A stretch of DNA of 64,000 nt from Paracoccus thiocyanatus (GTDB taxonomy: Bacteria; Pseudomonadota; Alphaproteobacteria; Rhodobacterales; Rhodobacteraceae). The notes under the pieces are model-generated. The model ran no database searches. It was not told the DNA's origin and was given only the letters and a program-made list of their open reading frames with translations. Each line of letters starts with the position of its first letter. Within the stretch, counting starts at the first letter, position 1. A program made the translations under genes and the position numbers. Below, one piece after another: positions 54,643 to 64,000 of this stretch. The stretch lies in NCBI RefSeq assembly GCF_900156255.1, contig NZ_FTMK01000011.1, forward strand, positions 1-64,000, read 5' to 3'.

Positions 54643-54784
54643 CTCGTCCGTTTTCCCGGCCTTTCTGATCCGCCTCAGCTAAACCGGCCGGCACGCGAAC
54701 GACAAATCAACGCTTTGTTAGCGCCCCGTGCCCGGCATGTGAACCCACGGCCCAGACGGCCTTCTTGCAACCGCAGCAAAAGTT

Positions 54785-54804
54785 TGGCATACAATGGCAT
54801 ACAA
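54785..54804 (+). promoter_or_regulatory. Tandem 10-base repeat TGGCATACAA x2 upstream of acnA
   Basis: Two exact copies of TGGCATACAA abut at 54785-54794 and 54795-54804, about one helical turn apart and 99 bases before the acnA ATG. The 260-base gap between the DUF1223 gene and acnA contains no gene. A regulator binding in tandem is a reasonable guess, but no specific family is assigned. Confidence 0.5.
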
Positions 54805-54902
54805 ATCCTGCCCAGTTCCCCTTGAACCCCATCCCGAAAAGGGGCAAATGGCAGGCAGCACCGCCATTCAGCCACCTTTTTCAAGGATAGGGAGCCGAGC
54901 CC

Positions 54903-57662
<2,760 letters not shown>

Positions 57663-57688
57663 GCCAGGGCCATCGGGCAGGAATGACC

Positions 57689-57719
57689 GGCCGTCCCTTC
57701 GGGGGCGGCCTTTGCTTTT
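57689..57719 (+). terminator. Intrinsic terminator after acnA (TTCG tetraloop)
   Basis: A 9-bp stem (57689-57697 with 57702-57710) capped by TTCG is followed by TTTGCTTTT. The same 32 bases, with one change, occur inverted after rpsD. Confidence 0.9.
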
Positions 57720-57806
57720 GCGCCGCCGTCCCAGGCGTATTTGAAGAACGAAGAAGGCCGGGGCCAGCCGGATCGGCCGGCGGAGTATTTGGGAAACGGT
57801 GAAACG
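57689..57806 (+). repeat. Left copy of a 118-base inverted repeat (terminator plus GTATTTG units)
   Basis: The copy holds the acnA terminator, GTATTTGAAGAACGAAGAAG at 57737-57756 and a block at 57767-57803 ending in GGAGTATTTGGGAAACGGTG. It matches, in inverted orientation, 58545-58662: 31 of 32 bases in the terminator block and 36 of 37 in the last block, with a more diverged middle. Together the copies enclose the orphan gene at 57892. Confidence 0.85.
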
Positions 57807-57891
57807 CAGCGCCGTTCACAATCGGGCAAGCGCAGAGCGAGCGGCTTGCAGGGCGACGAGGCATTCTGGCAAATCGGCACGCAGGGCAGAT

Positions 57892-58518
57892 ATGGGGCAG
57901 GCGATGCGCGGGCTGGTGGTGGCTTTGATCGGGACGATGGGATTTTCGCTGCCCGTGGCGGCGCAGGAGAAGCCGGCCAGGGACGAGCGGCTCTGGACCT
58001 GCGAGACCTCGATCGCCGGTGAGAAGACCGAGATCAACTATGTCCGCGACGACGCGTTTCGCGCGAATGTCGGTCGGCTGGAGAAGAACTTCTCCGGCTG
58101 GGGGCGGATCTCCTGCCCCGGCTACGTCACCCTGCGCGAGATCCTGCGGCGCAACCAGATGGCGGATGACGGCAGCTATTGCCTGCTTTGGGACAAGCAG
58201 CACGACACCTATGTCGGCGCGCAGAAAGGGCCGCGCAAAGGCAATGCGCTATGCCGCAAGACCTTTTGCGAACGGGTGAACACGGCGCGGCAGGCGACCT
58301 TCCGCAATGCCAATGCGCTGGCGCTGGCCGGCTACGACACGGTGACGCAGCGGCCCGGCGCCACGATCCTGGCCGCGACCTCGGGGCAGATGGTCGGCAC
58401 GCTCGAGACGGCGGGGGCGGCGGCCATGGGCATGGCAGCCTCGCCGGTGGCGGTGGGTTCGCTGGTGATCGGCTCGGCCGCCGTGGGCGGAAGCCTATGG
58501 TATTGCGCCGAGGAATAG
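57892..58518 (+). CDS. Secreted protein of unknown function lying between inverted repeats
   Basis: The 208-residue protein has a signal peptide (MGQAMRGLVVALIGTMGFSL, cleavage near VAAQ), a mature domain with six cysteines (WTCETS, ISCPGYVTLREILRR, YCLLWDKQ, LCRKTFCERV, WYCAEE) that could form disulfides, and a hydrophobic Gly/Ala segment (AAAMGMAASPVAVGSLVIG) near the end. I recognise no family. The ATG at 57892 follows AGGGCAG; an ATG at 57904 also fits. The gene faces rpsD and has 118-base inverted repeats on both sides, but its base composition is not clearly foreign. A role in the envelope is likely from the signal peptide. Confidence 0.72.
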   Translation: MGQAMRGLVVALIGTMGFSLPVAAQEKPARDERLWTCETSIAGEKTEINYVRDDAFRANVGRLEKNFSGWGRISCPGYVTLREILRRNQMADDGSYCLLWDKQHDTYVGAQKGPRKGNALCRKTFCERVNTARQATFRNANALALAGYDTVTQRPGATILAATSGQMVGTLETAGAAAMGMAASPVAVGSLVIGSAAVGGSLWYCAEE

Positions 58519-58544
58519 GCCCGCCGCTTCGGGGCGCGGCACCC

Positions 58545-58662
58545 GCCTTCACCGTTTTCCAAATACTCCGCCGGCCGATCCGGCAGGCGCCGGCCGTCTT
58601 CGTTCCGCAAACACCCCCGCAACGATGCCACAAAAGCAAAGGCCGCCCCCAAAGGGACGGCC
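58545..58662 (-). repeat. Right copy of the 118-base inverted repeat
   Basis: Read on the minus strand from 58662 it gives the rpsD terminator, a diverged middle and then GGAGTATTTGGAAAACGGTG. The order is the same as in the left copy read from acnA: stop codon, terminator, repeat units. Confidence 0.85.
58632..58662 (-). terminator. Intrinsic terminator after rpsD
   Basis: On the minus strand a 9-bp stem (58654-58662 with 58641-58649, loop TTTG) is followed by TTTGCTTTTG. It differs from the acnA terminator by one loop base. Confidence 0.88.
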
Positions 58663-58687
58663 CATAATTCCTGTCGATCGCGAAGGA

Positions 58688-59308
58688 TCAGTTCTTGGCG
58701 TAGAATTCGACGACCAGGTTCGGCTCCATCTGCACGGCATAGGGCACGTCGCCCAGGGCCGGGGTGCGCACGAAGCTTGCGGTCATCTTGTTGTGGTCCA
58801 CTTCCAGATAGTCCGGCACGTCGCGTTCGGCCAGGCCCACCGCTTCCAGCACGATGGCCAGTTGGCGCGACCGTTCGCGGATCGAGACCACGTCGCCCTC
58901 TTTCACGCGATAGGAGGCGATGTTGACGCGCTTGCCGTTCACCTCGACATGGCCGTGGTTCACGAACTGGCGGGCGGCAAAGATGGTCGGCACGAACTTG
59001 GCGCGATAGACCACCGCGTCCAGGCGGCGTTCCAGAAGGCCGATCAGGTTCTCGCTGGTGTCGCCGCGGACGCGCTCGGCCTCGGCATAGATGCGGCGGA
59101 ACTGCTTTTCGGTCAGGTCGCCGTAATAGCCCTTGAGCTTCTGCTTGGCGCGCAGCTGGGTGCCATAGTCGGACAGCTTGCCCTTGCGGCGCTGGCCGTG
59201 CTGGCCGGGGCCGTATTCGCGGCGGTTGAGCGGCGACTTGGCGCGGCCCCAGATATTTTCGCCCATGCGGCGGTCGATCTTGTACTTGGCAGCGGTGCGT
59301 TTGGTCAT
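58688..59308 (-). CDS. rpsD: Ribosomal protein S4
   Basis: S4 is a primary 16S rRNA-binding protein of the 30S subunit. The 206-residue protein has the usual start [20 protein letters not shown], the S4 domain [20 protein letters not shown] and [20 protein letters not shown] near 95-130, and a standard C-terminus (VVEFYAKN). AAGGAG precedes the ATG. The family length is about 205 in alphaproteobacteria. It stands alone with a terminator, opposite the orphan secreted gene. Confidence 0.98.
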   Translation of the reverse strand: MTKRTAAKYKIDRRMGENIWGRAKSPLNRREYGPGQHGQRRKGKLSDYGTQLRAKQKLKGYYGDLTEKQFRRIYAEAERVRGDTSENLIGLLERRLDAVVYRAKFVPTIFAARQFVNHGHVEVNGKRVNIASYRVKEGDVVSIRERSRQLAIVLEAVGLAERDVPDYLEVDHNKMTASFVRTPALGDVPYAVQMEPNLVVEFYAKN

Positions 59309-59518
59309 CGCTGATCTCCTTCTTTAAATCATATTCTCGAAGGGCGTTGTCCTTTGGCATATTGCCCGACAGGATTCCCCTTGCGGGGTCCACCAACACC
59401 AATGAAGCGGCGCTTATAGCCGGCCGGATGGCGGAGTCAAGCACCCCCTGCCCCTGGCCGCCCCTTGAGCAAGGGCCGACTTCCCCCTACATCTGGATCA
59501 GCAAGCAAGGAAGACGCG

Positions 59519-59890
59519 ATGTTCTCGATCCCCGGCAAATCCCCCGTCTCCATCACCCCGGCGGCCGAGCGCCAGATCGCCCGGCTGATGGCGCAGAAAT
59601 CCGCGGGCGGGCTGCGCATCGGCCTGAAGAAGGGCGGCTGCGCCGGCATGGAATACACCATGGAACTGGCCGAGGCCGCCGCCCCCGGCGACGAGGTGAT
59701 CGAACAAGGCCAGGCACGGGTGCTGATCGCCCCCACCGCGCAGATGTTCCTGTTCGGGACCGAGATCGACTATGAATCCGGCCTGCTGGAATCCGGCTTC
59801 AAGTTCCGCAACCCCAATGTCACCGACAGTTGCGGCTGCGGCGAATCGATCAGCTTCGCCCCGTTCGAGGGGACGGCGGCAAAACCCTGA
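59519..59890 (+). CDS. HesB/IscA/SufA-type iron-sulfur carrier
   Basis: This A-type carrier binds and delivers Fe-S clusters or iron to apo-proteins. The 123-residue protein has the three conserved cysteines in KKGGCAGMEYTM and SCGCGESISF. VSITPAAERQIARLMAQ at the N-terminus and GTEIDYESGLLESGFKFRNP are the family core. AAGGAAG lies just before the ATG at 59519. The exact member (IscA, SufA or ErpA-like) cannot be fixed without neighbours of the suf or isc operons. It is divergent from rpsD across about 210 bases. Confidence 0.93.
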   Translation: MFSIPGKSPVSITPAAERQIARLMAQKSAGGLRIGLKKGGCAGMEYTMELAEAAAPGDEVIEQGQARVLIAPTAQMFLFGTEIDYESGLLESGFKFRNPNVTDSCGCGESISFAPFEGTAAKP

Positions 59891-59991
59891 TGCCTTTCGT
59901 CGCAAGTTAGCGCCCACATCGGCACTGCCGGCTTGATCGCGCGAAGCCCTCGGCCTACTCCGTTGACGGGACACGACAAGGGAGAGAAGGC

Positions 59992-60732
59992 ATGGCCCCG
60001 CGCAAACTCGCTGCCGGCAATTGGAAGATGAACGGAACCCTGGCCGCGCTGGCCGAGATCGACCGGCTGCTGGCCGACCATCCGCAACCCGGCTGCGATG
60101 TGCTGCTATGCCCGCCTGCGACGCTGGTCCATGCCGCGGCGGCGCGCGCCGGCCATATCGCCATCGGCGGGCAGGATTGCCACGCGCAAGCCTCGGGCGC
60201 CCATACCGGCGACATCGCTGCGGCGCAGCTTGTGGACGCGGGCGCCAGCCATGTCATCATCGGCCATTCCGAGCGCCGCAGCGACCATGGCGAAACCGAC
60301 ATCCAGATCGCCGCCAAGGCCGTGGCCGCGCATCAGGCCGGCCTGGTCGCGGTGATCTGCGTCGGCGAGACCGAGGCGCAGCGCGACGCCGGCCAGACGC
60401 TGGACGTGATCTCGGCCCAGCTTGCCGGCTCGATGCCCGAGGGCGCCACTGCCGCGAACACCGTGATCGCTTATGAGCCGGTCTGGGCCATCGGCACCGG
60501 CCGCACCCCCACCAGCGACCAGATCGCCGAGGTCCATGCCCTGATGCGCCAGCGCCTGTCCGACCGCTTCGCCGACGGGGGGGACGTGGCGCTGCTTTAT
60601 GGCGGCTCGGTCAAGCCCGGCAACGCCGCCGAGATCTTTGCCATCCCGCATGTCAACGGCGCGCTGGTGGGCGGGGCCAGTCTCAAGGCGCAGGATTTCG
60701 GCCCGATCATCGCCGCGCTTTCCGCAGCGTAA
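59992..60732 (+). CDS. tpiA: Triose-phosphate isomerase
   Basis: TpiA interconverts dihydroxyacetone phosphate and glyceraldehyde 3-phosphate. The 246-residue TIM barrel has the substrate loop start ([20 protein letters not shown]), the catalytic His in [10 protein letters not shown], the catalytic Glu in [16 protein letters not shown] and the phosphate loop [24 protein letters not shown] site lies before the ATG. It is followed by a long hairpin and metN. Confidence 0.97.
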   Translation: MAPRKLAAGNWKMNGTLAALAEIDRLLADHPQPGCDVLLCPPATLVHAAAARAGHIAIGGQDCHAQASGAHTGDIAAAQLVDAGASHVIIGHSERRSDHGETDIQIAAKAVAAHQAGLVAVICVGETEAQRDAGQTLDVISAQLAGSMPEGATAANTVIAYEPVWAIGTGRTPTSDQIAEVHALMRQRLSDRFADGGDVALLYGGSVKPGNAAEIFAIPHVNGALVGGASLKAQDFGPIIAALSAA

Positions 60733-60733
60733 T

Positions 60734-60795
60734 AAAGGGGAAAAGAACGCCATTCCGCCCCGCCCGGCGGTTTTGGAATGGCGTTTCCCCTTTGC
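60734..60795 (+). promoter_or_regulatory. Long bulged hairpin between tpiA and metN
   Basis: The arms AAAGGGGAAA...ACGCCATTCC (60734-60756) and GGAATGGCGTTTCCCCTTT (60775-60793) pair over about 19 bases with a four-base bulge. Inside is a small CCGCC...GGCGG stem followed by TTTT, which looks like a terminator. The two forms are mutually compatible or competing. It may end tpiA transcription or regulate read-through into metNIQ. No known riboswitch class was recognised. Confidence 0.5.
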
Positions 60796-60862
60796 CGGGC
60801 CGCAGCCCTTGCCAAGCCCGGCCCTGCGGGCATAGGTCTCGGCCGGTATTCGGGACGGGACG

Positions 60863-61909
60863 ATGACAGAGCAGGCAATCTCTTTCCAGGGCGTGACGCG
60901 CCGCTATCCGCAAAAGGGTGGCGGCGACGTCGTGGCGCTGCACGAGATCCGGCTGGACGTGCCGCAGGGCGCGATCACCGGCATCATCGGCCGGTCCGGC
61001 GCGGGAAAATCCACGCTCTTGCGCATGGTGAACGGGTTGGAGCGGCCCAGTTCCGGCAAGGTGATGGTGAACGGGCGCGACGTGGGCGCCGCCTCGGATG
61101 CCAGCCTGCGCCGCATCCGGCGCGAAGTCGGCATGATCTTCCAGCATTTCAACCTGCTGGCCAGCCGCACCGTGGCCGAAAACATCGCCCTGCCGCTGGA
61201 GATCGCCGGCGAGGACCGCGCCCGGATCGGTCCCCGCGTGGTGGAACTGGTCGAGCGCGTCGGCCTGACCGCGCAGGCCGGCCGCTATCCGGCCGAACTG
61301 TCGGGCGGCCAGAAACAGCGCGTCGGCATCGCCCGCGCCCTGGCGACCGGCCCGCGCGTGCTGTTGTCGGACGAGGCGACATCGGCGCTGGACCCGGACA
61401 CGACGCGGCAGGTGCTGGCGCTTTTGCAGGACATCAACCGCGACCTGGGGCTGACCATCCTGCTGATCACCCATGAAATGGCGGTGGTGCGCGACATCTG
61501 CTCGCATGTGGCGGTGATCGAGGCCGGCCGCATCGTCGAGGCAGGGGAAACCTATGCCGTCTTCTCGAAACCGGCCCATCCGACCACGCGGTCCTTCCTG
61601 ACCGGCGTGACCGGTGTCGCGGTGCCGCAATTCATCGCCGACCGGATGCGGGATGCGCCGCAAGATTCCCAGGCGCAGGCGGTGGTGCAGGTCACCTTTG
61701 TCGGCAGCCATGCCACCGACCCGATGCTGGCGCGGCTGACCGCCGAACGCCGCGTCACCGTCAACATCCTGGCCGGCGCCATCGAGGAAATCGGGGACAA
61801 GCCCTTTGGCAGCCTGATCGTCGCCCTGCCCGCGGCGCGGCTGGATGAATCGCGCCGCTTCCTGCAAGAACACGGGCTTCTGACCGAGGTGCTTGGCCAT
61901 GTCGGCTAA
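60863..61909 (+). CDS. metN: MetN, methionine importer ATPase
   Basis: MetN is the ATPase of the MetNIQ importer for D- and L-methionine. The 348-residue protein has Walker A IIGRSGAGKSTLLRMVNGLE, signature AELSGGQKQRVGIARALAT, Walker B RVLLSDEATSALDP and H-loop LLITHEMAVV. A C-terminal NIL domain (about residues 265-345) follows, which binds methionine and inhibits transport. GGGACGGGACG precedes the ATG. It overlaps metI by 11 bases. Confidence 0.96.
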   Translation: MTEQAISFQGVTRRYPQKGGGDVVALHEIRLDVPQGAITGIIGRSGAGKSTLLRMVNGLERPSSGKVMVNGRDVGAASDASLRRIRREVGMIFQHFNLLASRTVAENIALPLEIAGEDRARIGPRVVELVERVGLTAQAGRYPAELSGGQKQRVGIARALATGPRVLLSDEATSALDPDTTRQVLALLQDINRDLGLTILLITHEMAVVRDICSHVAVIEAGRIVEAGETYAVFSKPAHPTTRSFLTGVTGVAVPQFIADRMRDAPQDSQAQAVVQVTFVGSHATDPMLARLTAERRVTVNILAGAIEEIGDKPFGSLIVALPAARLDESRRFLQEHGLLTEVLGHVG

Positions 61910-62573
61910 CCTGATCCCCGTCCTGTGGCAGGCGACGCTGCAAACGCTTTACATGGTCGCCCTGTCCACCCTGCTCGGCACGTTGATCGGCGGGCCGCTG
62001 GGCGTGTTCCTGGCCACATCGCGCCGGGGCGAGCTGCTGTCGGCGCCCTGGCTGAACAGCGTCCTGGGGCTTATCGTGAACGCCGCGCGCTCGACCCCCT
62101 TCATCATCCTGGTGGTCGCGATCATTCCCTTTACCCGGCTGATCGCCGGCACCTCGATCGGCACCACCGCCGCCATCGTGCCGCTGACCATCGCGGCCGC
62201 CCCCTTTATCGCCCGCCTGATCGAAACCGCCATCCGCGAGGTCGATGCCGGCCTGATCGAGGCCGCCCGCGCCATGGGCGCGACACCCATGCAGATCGTG
62301 CGCAAGGTGCTGATCCCCGAGGCGATGCCCGGCATCATCCTGGGCCTGACGCTGGCCGTGGTCAGCCTGATCGGCTATTCCGCCATGGTCGGCGCGGTCG
62401 GCGGCGAGGGCCTGGGCGATCTGGGCATCCGCTACGGCTACCAGCGCTTCATGCCCGAGGTGATGCTGGCCGTGGTGGTGATCCTGATCGTGCTGGTGCA
62501 ACTGGTGCAATCGGCCGGCGAATGGATCGCCTCGCGCTTCGACAAACGTGCGCCCCGCAACCGGGGCCGATAA
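61899..62573 (+). CDS. metI: MetI, methionine importer permease
   Basis: MetI is the membrane part of MetNIQ. The 224-residue protein has five helices, the start LIPVLWQATLQTLYMVALST and the EAA loop EAARAMGATPMQIVRKVLIP near residue 125-145 that contacts MetN. The ATG at 61899 lies within the end of metN, which is typical for coupled transporter genes; a TTG at 61893 is a weaker alternative. Confidence 0.95.
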   Translation: MSANLIPVLWQATLQTLYMVALSTLLGTLIGGPLGVFLATSRRGELLSAPWLNSVLGLIVNAARSTPFIILVVAIIPFTRLIAGTSIGTTAAIVPLTIAAAPFIARLIETAIREVDAGLIEAARAMGATPMQIVRKVLIPEAMPGIILGLTLAVVSLIGYSAMVGAVGGEGLGDLGIRYGYQRFMPEVMLAVVVILIVLVQLVQSAGEWIASRFDKRAPRNRGR

Positions 62574-62590
62574 CAGAAAGGATCTGACCC

Positions 62591-63370
62591 ATGCGCAAAT
62601 TCAGCCTTACGCTTGCCTCGGCGCTCGCCTTGACCGCAGGCATCGCCGCGGCCCAGGACATCAAGGTCGGCGTCTCGCCGGGCGAACATGGCGAGATCAT
62701 GGAAAAGGTCGCCGAGGTCGCCAAGGACAGGGGCCTGACCATCGACATCGTCGAATTCACCGATTACGTGGTGCCGAACCAGGCCCTGGCCGATGGCGAT
62801 CTGCAAGCCAACAGCTTCCAGCACCAGCCCTATCTGGACAACCAGATCAAGGATCGCGGCTTTGACCTGGTGGCCATCGCCCGGACCATCACCACGCCAA
62901 TGGGGGTCTATTCGGACAAGCTGAAATCGCTTGATGACCTGCCCGAAGGCGCCAAGGTCGCGATCCCGAACGACCCGACCAATGGCGGCCGCGCGCTGTT
63001 GCTGTTGCAGGACAAGGGCGCGATCACCCTGGCCGCGGAAACCGGCCTTACCCCCTCGCCGCTGGATGTGACCGGGAATCCGAAGAACCTGAAGTTCCTG
63101 GAACTCGACGCCGCGCAATTGCCGCGCGCGCTTGCCGATGCCGACATCGCCATCATCAACACCAACTATGCGCTGGATGCCGGGCTGAACCCGAACCAGG
63201 ACGCCATCGCCATGGAAAAGCCCGACAGCCCCTATGCCAATATCATCGTGGTGCGCCAGGGCGACAAGGACGCGCCTTGGGCCAAGGAACTGGTCGAGGC
63301 CTATCACGACCCGGCGGTCAAGCAGTTCATCGAGGAAAAATACCAGGGCGCCGTCATCCCGGCCTGGTGA
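62591..63370 (+). CDS. metQ: MetQ, methionine-binding protein
   Basis: MetQ captures methionine in the periplasm and delivers it to MetNI. The 259-residue protein has the family core QDIKVGVSPGEHGEIMEKVA, EFTDYVVPNQALADGDLQAN and NTNYALDAGLNPNQDAIAME. The N-terminal signal (FSLTLASALALTAGIAAAQ) lacks the lipobox cysteine found in E. coli MetQ, so the protein is probably a freely diffusing periplasmic protein. AAAGGA precedes the ATG. Confidence 0.95.
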   Translation: MRKFSLTLASALALTAGIAAAQDIKVGVSPGEHGEIMEKVAEVAKDRGLTIDIVEFTDYVVPNQALADGDLQANSFQHQPYLDNQIKDRGFDLVAIARTITTPMGVYSDKLKSLDDLPEGAKVAIPNDPTNGGRALLLLQDKGAITLAAETGLTPSPLDVTGNPKNLKFLELDAAQLPRALADADIAIINTNYALDAGLNPNQDAIAMEKPDSPYANIIVVRQGDKDAPWAKELVEAYHDPAVKQFIEEKYQGAVIPAW

Positions 63371-63392
63371 TCTTCTTCGTTGTTCAAATACC
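63371..63392 (-). repeat. Dispersed intergenic repeat GTATTTGAACAACGAAGAAG
   Basis: On the minus strand this 20-base stretch differs by one base from 57737-57756. It lies between the convergent metQ and FAD oxidase genes. The rest of the 111-base gap shows GC-rich short hairpins without a T-run. Confidence 0.6.
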
Positions 63393-63481
63393 CGTCTGAA
63401 CGCTTTCCGGGTCCCGTCACGGGGCCTGGAAGCAGCGCGTCCTGCGGGTGACGGGCTGCCTGGTCCACCTTCGGGCGGCGC

Positions 63482-64000
63482 TTAGGCCGGGGCTGAAAGA
63501 ACCGCGCCCGGATTCATGATCCCCAGCGGGTCCAGCGTGCCCTTGATCGCCCGCATGGCCGCCAGCCGCGCCGGATCGCCCCAGCGTTCCAGATCGCCCA
63601 CCTTCAGCCGCCCGACCCCGTGTTCGGCCGAAAAAGAGCCGCCGCGCGCGATCACCATGCTATGCACCCGGTCCGATAGCGCCTTGCGCCGCAGGTCATA
63701 ATCCGCGCGGCTGCGGCCCGGCGCGGGGAACAGGTTGTAATGCAGGTTGCCGTCGCCCAGATGGCCAAAGCAGTTGATCCGCAGCCCCTCGCCCGCAAGC
63801 TGCTTGTCGGCGTCGCGGATGAAACCGGCGATTTCCGACAGCGGCAGGCTGATGTCATGGCTGGCGATGGCGCCGATGCGGCGGTTCGCCTCGGGGATAT
63901 GTTCGCGCAACTGCCAGAAGCTTGCCGCCTGCGCGCCCGATTGCGCGATCAGCCCATCGGTGACCAGGCCACGCTCCATCGCGTCCACCAGCAGCCCCTC
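63482..64000 (-). CDS. FAD-linked oxidase, C-terminal part (cut by window edge; GlcD/D-2-hydroxyacid dehydrogenase type)
   Basis: Only the C-terminal 172 residues lie in the window; the family is about 460-480 long. The visible part has the FAD-linked oxidase C-terminal domain: FGHLGDGNLHYNLF, GGSFSAEHGVGRLKVGDL and LDPLGIMNPGAVL. These features belong to D-lactate, glycolate or D-2-hydroxyglutarate dehydrogenases, and the exact substrate cannot be determined from this portion. The gene is convergent with metQ. Confidence 0.9.
   Translation of the reverse strand, partial: EGLLVDAMERGLVTDGLIAQSGAQAASFWQLREHIPEANRRIGAIASHDISLPLSEIAGFIRDADKQLAGEGLRINCFGHLGDGNLHYNLFPAPGRSRADYDLRRKALSDRVHSMVIARGGSFSAEHGVGRLKVGDLERWGDPARLAAMRAIKGTLDPLGIMNPGAVLSAPA

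Noticed and set aside
57689..58662. Composite transposon or IS element around the orphan gene
   Set aside because: No transposase and no target-site duplication are visible, and the inverted repeats contain working terminators of the neighbours. Kept only as a repeat finding.
60734..60862. Possible SAM-sensing riboswitch before metNIQ
   Set aside because: The leader shows only a long hairpin and an inner GC stem; I could not find the conserved core of SAM-I, SAM-II or SAH riboswitches.

Overview
The window is a high-GC alphaproteobacterial chromosome segment that looks like Paracoccus (Rhodobacteraceae). The evidence is the gene order nosCRZDFYLX, a pseudoazurin whose mature part is very close to the Paracoccus protein, and a single-chain NarK1-NarK2 fusion beside narR and narGHJI. 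The cmk, rpsA, ihfB, lapA, trpF, trpB order is typical of Rhodobacterales. The species cannot be fixed from the sequence alone. I see no prophage, transposase, CRISPR array or rRNA operon.

Bases 1-31,000 are mainly an anaerobic respiration island. After the start of acs comes the leftward nitrous oxide reductase operon, largely chained by ATGA start/stop overlaps. Divergent from it are pseudoazurin and a small DUF6522-like gene. Next is a second divergent block: leftward ubiD-ubiX and an RIC-type Fe-S repair gene, rightward ubiT-ubiU-ubiV (O2-independent ubiquinone hydroxylation) and nnrS. The leftward narKGHJI operon follows, extended by a parvulin-type isomerase and a DUF2478 gene, with divergent narR. 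Five FNR/NNR-type boxes (TTGAY-N4-MTCAA type) sit in the three divergent promoter regions. This suggests that nitrate reduction, N2O reduction, the periplasmic electron donor, anaerobic quinone synthesis and NO-damage repair are switched on together under low oxygen. ada follows.

Bases 30,700-36,700 hold a FadR-type regulator, an asparaginase and a purine/ureide block: an NCS2 permease divergent from a PuuE-UraD fusion and allE. Bases 36,700-45,200 are housekeeping: alkB, a DsbA-like protein, trpB, a GNAT gene, trpF, lapA, ihfB, rpsA, a nitronate monooxygenase and cmk. Bases 45,300-47,200 carry three small secreted proteins, one repeat-rich, followed by tRNA-Thr(TGT).

Bases 47,300-50,400 contain a little-studied trio: a GH13 amylase-like enzyme with an altered active-site motif, a sensory-rhodopsin-transducer-like protein without any rhodopsin gene in view, and a luciferase-like flavin oxidoreductase. 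I consider this the best candidate for an undescribed system.

The remainder has folE2, metZ, yciB, a DUF1223 protein, acnA, an orphan secreted protein lying between 118-base inverted repeats, rpsD, a HesB/IscA protein, tpiA, the metNIQ methionine importer and the end of an FAD-linked oxidase. Dispersed intergenic repeat units ending in a GTATTTG-type motif occur at several gene ends.

All identifications come from reading the translated sequence and from memory of protein families; no database search was run.
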